This document shows positions 8,577-13,762 of a DNA stretch of 13,762 nt, piece by piece. Within the stretch, counting starts at the first letter, position 1. Each line of letters starts with the position of its first letter. This DNA is from an uncultured Bacteroides sp. (lineage in GTDB: Bacteria > Bacteroidota > Bacteroidia > Bacteroidales > Bacteroidaceae): assembly GCA_900553815.1 (NCBI GenBank), contig USEY01000071.1, forward strand, positions 1 through 13,762, given 5' to 3'. The position numbers and the translations under genes were made by a program. A model generated the notes under the pieces. It had not been told where the DNA came from. It searched no databases and saw nothing but the letters and a program-made list of their open reading frames with translations.

Positions 8577-8903
8577 GCGGTAAGTGGTGAGCGTTAGTCA
8601 GTGGTGAGCGTTAGTCAGTGGTAAGTGGTGAGTGGTTAGTTTAGAAGTTAAAGAAGTTAAAGAAGTTAGCGTCCGCTGGGCGGACTAGAAGTTAAAGCCA
8701 ATAGTTAATCCAACGGTTAGTGGTTAACGGTCAATGGTCAGTATTTTGACTACCGTCAAAGTTTACCTAAATAATCCGTTTCATCCGCGCAATCCGCGTC
8801 TAAAGAATCCCTCTCAACTTTTACTCACCACTTACCACTCACCACTTACCACTATTTTACGCTCTCCCCTCTCAACTCTCAACTCACCGCTTACCGCTTA
8901 TCA
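8577..8903 (-). repeat. Composite repeat element, right copy (inverted relative to 6289-6594)
   Basis: This is the same element as the left copy but in reverse orientation, starting about 28 bases after the ABC-F stop. Its ABC-F-proximal side holds two exact 17-base tandem units GTGGTGAGCGTTAGTCA (8584-8600 and 8601-8617) followed by three heptamers. The distal side holds CTCACCACTTACCACT-type heptamers. The sequence 8617-8635 is a perfect 19-base inverted match of CCACTCACCACTTACCACT at 8835-8853, so the element can fold on itself across its core. Relative to the left copy it carries one extra heptamer near 8847 and an extra 7-base CTCTCAA unit near 8870. The hairpin GTCCGC-TGG-GCGGAC lies at 8671-8685. 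Confidence 0.9.
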
Positions 8904-8978
8904 CTGATTAATCCTTTCAACTCCCTAAATCCGCATCTAAAAAACTTAAAAACTTATAAACTTAAAACCTCAAAACCT
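8904..8978. other. A-rich leader of the PHP phosphatase gene
   Basis: After the right repeat, this gap contains a short degenerate echo of the repeat (AAATCCGCATCTAA at 8927-8940, compare AATCCGCGTCTAAA at 8791-8804). A run of imperfect AAAACTTA-like units then reaches the start codon. No TAnnTTTG box or Shine-Dalgarno sequence is visible, so the promoter of the downstream gene is unresolved. Confidence 0.45.
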
Positions 8979-9821
8979 ATGACCCCACATACCAATTACC
9001 ACAGTCATTCCCTCTATTGCGACGGCCGTGCCGGCATGGGCGACTTTGTACGTTTTGCCATCAGCCAGGGCTTCACTTCCTATGGCTTTTCGTCGCATGC
9101 CCCCTTGCCTTTTCCCACAGCCTGGACCATGGAGTGGGACCGTATGGACGACTACCTGGCCGAGTTCCATCGGTTGAAGCAGCAGTATGCCGACCGCATA
9201 GAGTTATATATCGGCTTGGAGATTGACTACCTGAACGAAGACAGCAACCCCGCTTCCGAGTGTTTCCGTCGCTTGCCGCTCGACTACCGCATCGGCTCCG
9301 TTCACCTGCTTTATGACGATGAAGGCCGTGTGGTTGATGCCGACCTGCCTGCCGACAAGTTTCGTCAGATGGTAGACGAGCACTTCCACGGCGATGTGGA
9401 GCGTGTCGTCCGTCTCTACTACGAACGCTCCATGCGTATGATAGAGCTGGGTGGTTTCGATATCGTGGGTCATGCCGACAAGATACACTACAACGCCTCC
9501 TTCTGTCGTCCCGGCATCCTGGAAGAACCGTGGTACGACCGTCTTGTACGCGATTATTTCGCCGAGATAGCCCGTCGGGGCTATCAGATGGAAATCAATA
9601 CCAAGGCCTACACCGAGCTGGGTACCTTCTATCCCGATGAACGCTATTTCCCCTTGATGCGTGAGTTAGGCATCCGCATACAGGTCAACAGCGATGCCCA
9701 TTATCCCGAGCGTATCAGCAGCGGCATGTCCCAGGCCATGCAGGCACTCCGCCGTGCAGGGTTCACTTCGGTTATGGGGCTGCACCAGGGCAGGTGGCAG
9801 GAAGTGAAAATTGATGGTTGA
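8979..9821 (+). CDS. PHP-domain phosphatase, histidinol-phosphatase (HisK/HisJ) type
   Basis: The 280-residue protein belongs to the polymerase and histidinol phosphatase (PHP) superfamily, whose histidinol-phosphatase branch removes phosphate from L-histidinol phosphate in histidine synthesis. Expected metal ligands are present in order: H8 and H10 (NYHSHS), D15, H40 (SSHAP), E81 (GLEIDY), H109 (GSVHLL), H165 with D167 (VGHADK), and D239 with H241 (NSDAH). Length fits the family. No signal peptide; cytoplasmic. No other histidine gene is nearby, and from general knowledge Bacteroides usually carries a HisB-type histidinol phosphatase within its his operon. This copy may therefore be redundant or may act on another phosphate ester. 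Codon use is C-rich, like the ABC-F gene before it. Confidence 0.85.
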   Translation: MTPHTNYHSHSLYCDGRAGMGDFVRFAISQGFTSYGFSSHAPLPFPTAWTMEWDRMDDYLAEFHRLKQQYADRIELYIGLEIDYLNEDSNPASECFRRLPLDYRIGSVHLLYDDEGRVVDADLPADKFRQMVDEHFHGDVERVVRLYYERSMRMIELGGFDIVGHADKIHYNASFCRPGILEEPWYDRLVRDYFAEIARRGYQMEINTKAYTELGTFYPDERYFPLMRELGIRIQVNSDAHYPERISSGMSQAMQALRRAGFTSVMGLHQGRWQEVKIDG

Positions 9822-9827
9822 GGCTAG

Positions 9828-9858
9828 TTAGGGTTTAATAATGAAATAAAGATATTTG
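9828..9858 (+). promoter_or_regulatory. Weak candidate promoter before fcl
   Basis: TTAG (9828-9831) and GATATTTG (9851-9858) are separated by 19 bases, and each differs from the Bacteroides TTTG/TAnnTTTG consensus by one base. The pair ends 22 bases before the fcl start codon, a distance like that of the better promoter at 5414-5445. No terminator separates fcl from the preceding gene, so read-through is also possible. Confidence 0.3.
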
Positions 9859-9880
9859 CAGAATTTAAATTCATAGAGTT

Positions 9881-10981
9881 ATGCTTGATAAAAACAGTAA
9901 GATATATGTGGCCGGGCATCACGGACTGGTGGGGTCGGCCATTTGGAATAATTTGCAGGAAAGAGGGTATAAGAACCTGGTAGGACGGACACACAAGGAA
10001 CTGGATTTGCTGGACCCGGTGGCCGTGAAGAAGTTCTTCGATGAGGAACAACCGGAGGCGGTGGTGCTGGCTGCGGCACATGTGGGCGGCATCATGGCAA
10101 ACCTGCAGTATAGGGCGGACTTCATCTACCAGAACTTGCAGATTCAGCAGAACGTGATAGGCGAGAGCTTCCGTCACGGGGTGAAGAAGCTGCTGTTCCT
10201 GGGAAGTACGTGCATCTATCCGCGCGAGGCACCGCAACCGATGAAGGAGGAGTGCCTGCTGACGTCGGCACTGGAGTATACGAACGAGCCGTATGCCATA
10301 GCCAAGATTGCGGGGCTGAAGATGTGCGAGAGCTTCAACCTGCAGTATGGCACGAACTACATTGCGGTGATGCCTACCAACCTGTATGGGCCGAATGATA
10401 ACTTCCACTTGGAGAATAGTCACGTGCTGCCGGCTATGATAAGGAAGATTCATCTGGCGAAGTGCCTGAACGAGGGTGACTGGGCTGCGGTGCGCAAGGA
10501 TTTGAACCTGCGTCCGGTAGAAGGCGTGAACGGAAGCAACAGCAACGAGGAGATACTGGCGAAGCTGGCCAAGTTTGGCATAACGCCCGAAGCGGTGATG
10601 CTGTGGGGTACGGGAAAGCCGATGCGTGAGTTTCTGTGGAGCGAGGAGATGGCGGATGCCAGTGTGCACGTGTTGCTGAACGTGGACTTCAAGGATACGT
10701 ATGAGGCGAGTAGCCGCGAGGTGCGCAACTGCCACATCAATGTGGGAACAGGCAAGGAAATCAGCATTCGTGAGGTGGCCGAGCTGATAGTGAAGACCAT
10801 TGGCTTCAAGGGTGAACTGCGCTGGGATGCGTCGAAACCCGACGGAACGCTGAAGAAGCTGACAGACGTGAGCAAGCTGCACGCACTGGGCTGGCACCAC
10901 AAGATAGAGATTGACGAGGGTGTGAAGCGGCTGTATGACTGGTATCTGCAGGGAATTTGCATCAATCATCAGTGTGACTGA
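9881..10981 (+). CDS. fcl: GDP-L-fucose synthase (GDP-4-keto-6-deoxymannose epimerase/reductase)
   Basis: This cytoplasmic short-chain dehydrogenase/reductase converts GDP-4-keto-6-deoxy-D-mannose to GDP-L-fucose with NADPH. The Rossmann motif GHHGLVG is at 12-18. The catalytic triad is visible as S109 (LGSTCIYP), Y138 and K142 (YAIAK). PTNLYGPNDNFH at 165-176 and the following H181 in the NSHVLPAMIRK segment are hallmark residues. At 366 residues it is about 45 longer than the E. coli enzyme; the extra part is mostly a charged insert at about 195-237 (AVRKDLNLRPVEGVNGSNSN), which I recall from other Bacteroidetes Fcl proteins. The partner gene gmd is not adjacent: upstream is the PHP phosphatase. 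GDP-fucose would feed capsule or glycoprotein fucosylation. Codon use is strongly G-ending. A terminator follows directly. Confidence 0.95.
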   Translation: MLDKNSKIYVAGHHGLVGSAIWNNLQERGYKNLVGRTHKELDLLDPVAVKKFFDEEQPEAVVLAAAHVGGIMANLQYRADFIYQNLQIQQNVIGESFRHGVKKLLFLGSTCIYPREAPQPMKEECLLTSALEYTNEPYAIAKIAGLKMCESFNLQYGTNYIAVMPTNLYGPNDNFHLENSHVLPAMIRKIHLAKCLNEGDWAAVRKDLNLRPVEGVNGSNSNEEILAKLAKFGITPEAVMLWGTGKPMREFLWSEEMADASVHVLLNVDFKDTYEASSREVRNCHINVGTGKEISIREVAELIVKTIGFKGELRWDASKPDGTLKKLTDVSKLHALGWHHKIEIDEGVKRLYDWYLQGICINHQCD

Positions 10982-11008
10982 CGGATAGTTTCAGACACTA
11001 TATATGCG

Positions 11009-11050
11009 AATGCCGTGAGGACTTCTGAAGAAGGACTCACGGCATTTTTT
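11009..11050 (+). terminator. Rho-independent terminator after fcl
   Basis: AATGCCGTGAG (11009-11019) pairs perfectly with CTCACGGCATT (11036-11046), and T residues run on to 11050. Inside, CTTC (11022-11025) pairs with GAAG (11030-11033) over a TGAA loop. The two stems are separated by GA opposite GA, a combination that can form tandem sheared G-A pairs. It ends the fcl transcript. Confidence 0.92.
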
Positions 11051-11132
11051 GTTTTACTTGATGCACAGGCGAGTAGCGTTGACTATGCTCTTTTATCGCT
11101 TTATATAGGAATTTATTTCTAGTTAACATTAT

Positions 11133-11177
11133 TTTCCAGTGGAAATTATATTGTTTCGGAAAATATATGTTTCTTTG
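11133..11177 (+). promoter_or_regulatory. Candidate control region of the CoADR-fusion gene
   Basis: TTTCTTTG at 11170-11177 is one base off the TAnnTTTG -7 consensus and lies 28 bases before the ATG at 11206. A good TTTG at the -33 position is lacking (ATTG at 11150-11153 is three bases too close). Just upstream, TTTCCA-G-TGGAAA at 11133-11145 is a perfect 13-base palindrome, and a smaller TTTCGGAAA follows at 11154-11162. A repressor or activator binding the palindrome is possible but is inference. Confidence 0.3.
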
Positions 11178-11205
11178 CAGCAGAAAAACAATTAAAACCT
11201 ATTAT

Positions 11206-13683
11206 ATGAAATACGTGATTATTGGTGGCGTGGCCGGAGGAGCGACGGCTGCCGCCCGACTGAGAAGAGTGGACGAACAGTCTGACATCGTGTTGCTGGA
11301 AAGAGGCAAGTACATATCTTATGCCAACTGTGGCCTGCCCTACTATATAGGCGGTGTGATAGGCGAGCGTGAAAAACTGCTGGTACAGACGCCGGCTTCG
11401 TTTGGCAAGCGTTTCCGCATTGACGTCAGGGTGGAGAACGAGGTGGTAGCCATACAGCCCGACACCAAGACACTGACCATACGCCGTGCCGACGGCAGCG
11501 AGTATGCCGAAAACTATGACAAGCTGTTGCTGTCGCCCGGTGCCAGCCCCGTACGTCCGCCTCTGGAGGGCATCAGTCTGGAAGGTATCTTCACGTTGCG
11601 CAATGTGGAAGATACTGACCGCATCAAGGCTTGGCTGACGGACAAGGACGTGAAGCGTGCCGTAGTGGTGGGTGCCGGTTTCATCGGACTGGAGATGGCC
11701 GAGAATCTGCACCATGCAGGTGTGGCTGTTTCGGTGGTGGAGATGGGCAACCAGGTGATGGCACCCATTGACTTCTCCATGGCGGCTCCCGTACATCAGC
11801 ACCTGGTACAGAAAGGGGTATCGCTGTATCTGGAGGAGGGTGTTACCCGATTTGAACCGGAAACGGATGGCAAGGGCATCCGCGTATTTCTGAAGAGCGG
11901 CAAGAGCATCGGAGCTGACTTGGTGCTGCTGTCTATCGGCGTGCGTCCGGCAACGGAGTTGGCCAAGTCGGCAGGCATCAAGCTCGGTGAGACGGGCGGC
12001 ATCTGGGTGGATGAGCACCTGGAGACGTCGGTGAAGGACATCTATGCCGTGGGCGATGTCATAGAATATCCGCATCCGCTGACGGGTAAGCCTTGGCTGA
12101 ACTACCTGGCCAATCCGGCCAACCGGCAGGGACGCATTGTGGCCGACAATATGGCACTGGGCAACACTACGGCTTATGAAGGGGCTATAGGTACGTCCAT
12201 AGCCAAGGTGTTTGACCTCACGGTTGCGTCTACCGGACTGGCAGCCAAGCGGCTGAAGCAGTGGGGCATGGAGTATCAGAGTTCTGTGACGCACGGTGCG
12301 TCGCATGCCGGCTACTATCCGGATGCATTGCCTCTGACGTTGAAATTGACGTTCCATCCTAAGACCGGCAAGCTCTACGGGGCACAGTGTGTGGGCTACG
12401 AGGGCGTGGACAAGCGTATTGACCAGATAGCGGGTGTCATTAAGCGTGGCGGCACGGTGTACGACCTTATGGAGACCGAGCATACATACGCGCCGCCTTT
12501 CTCGTCGGCCAAAGACCCTATAGCCATTGCCGGATATGTGGCATCGAACATTATCAGCGGTGCCATGCCGGCCATCAGCTGGAGGGAGCTGGAGGCGGAG
12601 AAGGACAAGGTGGTACTGATTGATGCCCGTACGCCCGAAGAGTATGCTTTCGGTACGATTCCCGGTGCAGTCAATGTGCCGCTTGATGAGCTGCGCGACC
12701 GCTTGGCTGATGTGCCGAAAGATCGTCCGGTGGTAGTGTTCTGTGCCGTAGGTCTGCGTGGTTATCTGGCGCAGCGCATCCTACTGGGGCGTGGTTACCG
12801 CAATGTGCGTAACTTGATAGGCGGCTATAAGACTTATTCGGCAGCCGTGGCTCCGCTGCCCCGTCCGACAGACAAACCGGCAATGCCCGCCGGCAGGCCG
12901 CAAGCCGAGGGAGAAGGTGCTTCGGCAGGTATGACGGAGCAGACGGCTGTGGCTCCACTGCGTATCAATGCCTGCGGACTGCAATGTCCGGGTCCTATCA
13001 TGAAGGTGAAGCAGGCCATGGATACGGTGGCGCCGGGAGCAAGGGTGGAGATTGTGGCCACAGATGCCGGCTTTGCACGCGATGCAGCGGCGTGGTGTCG
13101 TACGACGGGTAACAGGCTGGTGAGTCAACATGACGAGAAGGGCCGCTACACGGTGTTGATAGAGAAGGGAAAGGAGTGCGAGGCACAGCCTGCTGCCTGC
13201 GCGACTACAGGGGGCAAGGGCAAGACGCTTATCCTCTTCAGTGACGACCTGGACAAGGCTTTGGCTACTTTTGTGCTGGCCAACGGTGCGGCTGCCACAG
13301 GGCAGAAGGTATCTATCTTCTTCACCTTCTGGGGGCTGAATGTGCTGAAGAAAGTGAGGAAGCCGGCGGTGCAGAAGGATATATTCGGCAAGATGTTTGG
13401 CATGATGCTGCCTTCCAGCTCGCTGAAGCTGAAGTTGTCGAAGATGAACATGATGGGAATGGGTAGCCGCATGATGCGCATGCTGATGCGTCGCAAGGGA
13501 GTGGACTCGCTGGAGTCGCTTCGTGACCAGGCACTGGCGCAGGGCGTGGAATTTATAGCCTGCCAGATGTCGATGGACATGATGGGCATCTGCCGGGAGG
13601 AGCTGATAGACCAGGTGACTGTAGGTGGTGTGGCTACCTATATGGAGCGGGCCGATGAAGCCAATGTGAATCTGTTTATTTAA
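11206..13683 (+). CDS. CoA-disulfide reductase fused to rhodanese, TusA and DsrE-like domains
   Basis: The 825-residue cytoplasmic flavoprotein chains four sulfur-handling modules. Residues 1-440 are a pyridine nucleotide-disulfide oxidoreductase of the CoA-disulfide/CoA-persulfide reductase type: FAD motif GGVAGG (7-12), single redox cysteine C42 (SYANCGLPYY), NAD(P)H motif GAGFIG (156-161) with E179 after it suggesting NADH, second FAD motif AVGD (281-284), and Y428 in HTYAPPFSSAKDP. Residues 458-545 are a rhodanese with active-site loop CAVGLRGY (C513). After a Pro/Ala linker (546-584), residues 585-655 are a TusA domain with C590 and the CPGP motif (C594). Residues 672-825 are DsrE-like with C786 and a Met-rich segment. 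All sulfur-carrying cysteines are present. The likely role is reduction of CoA disulfide or persulfide with passage of sulfane sulfur. The start at 11206 (MKYVIIGG) is chosen over 11167, because the longer start would place the -7-like box inside the gene. It stands alone, with no sulfur genes nearby. Confidence 0.92.
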   Translation: MKYVIIGGVAGGATAAARLRRVDEQSDIVLLERGKYISYANCGLPYYIGGVIGEREKLLVQTPASFGKRFRIDVRVENEVVAIQPDTKTLTIRRADGSEYAENYDKLLLSPGASPVRPPLEGISLEGIFTLRNVEDTDRIKAWLTDKDVKRAVVVGAGFIGLEMAENLHHAGVAVSVVEMGNQVMAPIDFSMAAPVHQHLVQKGVSLYLEEGVTRFEPETDGKGIRVFLKSGKSIGADLVLLSIGVRPATELAKSAGIKLGETGGIWVDEHLETSVKDIYAVGDVIEYPHPLTGKPWLNYLANPANRQGRIVADNMALGNTTAYEGAIGTSIAKVFDLTVASTGLAAKRLKQWGMEYQSSVTHGASHAGYYPDALPLTLKLTFHPKTGKLYGAQCVGYEGVDKRIDQIAGVIKRGGTVYDLMETEHTYAPPFSSAKDPIAIAGYVASNIISGAMPAISWRELEAEKDKVVLIDARTPEEYAFGTIPGAVNVPLDELRDRLADVPKDRPVVVFCAVGLRGYLAQRILLGRGYRNVRNLIGGYKTYSAAVAPLPRPTDKPAMPAGRPQAEGEGASAGMTEQTAVAPLRINACGLQCPGPIMKVKQAMDTVAPGARVEIVATDAGFARDAAAWCRTTGNRLVSQHDEKGRYTVLIEKGKECEAQPAACATTGGKGKTLILFSDDLDKALATFVLANGAAATGQKVSIFFTFWGLNVLKKVRKPAVQKDIFGKMFGMMLPSSSLKLKLSKMNMMGMGSRMMRMLMRRKGVDSLESLRDQALAQGVEFIACQMSMDMMGICREELIDQVTVGGVATYMERADEANVNLFI

Positions 13684-13720
13684 CTTAAGTTCCTGATTTG
13701 ATATTTTACAGGAAGTTAAG
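13684..13720 (+). terminator. Weak hairpin after the CoADR-fusion gene
   Basis: CTTAAGTTCCTG (13684-13695) pairs with CAGGAAGTTAAG (13709-13720) with one mismatch across a 13-base AT-rich loop, directly after the stop codon. No T-tract follows on the + strand, so efficient intrinsic termination is doubtful. The right arm runs into the following GAAGTTA repeats. Confidence 0.35.
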
Positions 13721-13762
13721 AAGTTATAGAAGTTATCACTTCGCTTTGCTCTGTTAGAAGTT
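13711..13762. repeat. Fragment resembling the core of the composite repeat, cut by the window end
   Basis: GAAGTTA-type units (around 13712-13736) flank an unrelated segment of about 18 bases containing CACTTCGCTTTGCTCTG, after which TTAGAAGTT resumes. The layout, GAAGTTA units then a short core then TAGAAGTT, is the same as at 8651-8693, where the core is the GTCCGC hairpin. It is probably another member of a dispersed family with a different core; it is truncated here, so its extent is unknown. Confidence 0.55.

Noticed and set aside
6289..8903. The repeats plus the ABC-F gene as a composite transposon
   Set aside because: No transposase, integrase or clear target-site duplication is visible, and the ABC-F protein looks like a housekeeping Uup rather than cargo.
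9824..10969. Long minus-strand frame (381 codons) opposite fcl
   Set aside because: It is the shadow of fcl: the + strand frame has a full catalytic triad and family length, while the minus frame shows histidine/leucine-rich noise from G-ending codons.
11167..11205. 13-residue extension of the CoADR fusion
   Set aside because: The family starts at MKYVIIGG, immediately before the FAD motif, and the extension covers the -7-like box.
11146..12483. Long minus-strand frame (445 codons) opposite the CoADR fusion
   Set aside because: It is a shadow frame with no motifs; the opposite strand has a complete flavoprotein domain.

Overview
The window reads as chromosomal DNA from a Bacteroides-type gut bacterium (Bacteroidota). 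The reasons are a SusC/SusD outer-membrane pair, promoter boxes of the Bacteroides TAnnTTTG type, weak or absent Shine-Dalgarno sequences, AT-rich gaps between moderately GC-rich genes, and Bacteroidetes-style versions of Uup, Fcl and a multidomain CoA-disulfide reductase. No tRNA, rRNA, CRISPR array, transposase or phage gene was found. All seven genes that I accept lie on the + strand.

Layout. Positions 1-255 are an AT-rich leader with a TAnnTTTG box just before the first gene. A susC-like TonB-dependent receptor (256-3450) and a susD-like surface lipoprotein (3480-5330) form a two-gene operon closed by a strong intrinsic terminator (5370-5402). A promoter matching the Bacteroides consensus (5414-5445) then starts a DUF3805/DUF3806-like protein of unknown function (5470-6285). 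Next comes an ABC-F ATPase of the Uup type (6674-8548), bracketed by two copies of one roughly 300-bp repeat in opposite orientation (6289-6594 and 8577-8903). A PHP-family histidinol-phosphatase-like enzyme (8979-9821), GDP-L-fucose synthase (9881-10981, with a terminator) and a four-domain sulfur-handling flavoprotein (11206-13683) follow. The window ends inside what looks like a fragment of the same repeat family.

How the genes work together. Only susC/susD form a clear functional unit: the lipoprotein lid and the TonB-dependent channel import a ligand that cannot be identified here, because no glycoside hydrolase, peptidase or regulator lies beside them. The other genes look like independent single-gene units: translation factor, phosphatase, GDP-fucose supply for capsule or glycoprotein fucosylation, and persulfide or CoA-disulfide metabolism.

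The most unusual structure is the inverted repeat pair around the ABC-F gene. A 181-bp stretch of the two arms (6396-6576 against 8624-8804) aligns without gaps and with three mismatches by eye. Each element also carries self-complementary heptamer arrays at its ends, like a MITE or a composite palindromic element. The pair could permit inversion of the ABC-F segment. The second notable item is the CoADR-rhodanese-TusA-DsrE fusion, a whole persulfide relay in one chain. Fusions of this type are known, so this is notable rather than new.
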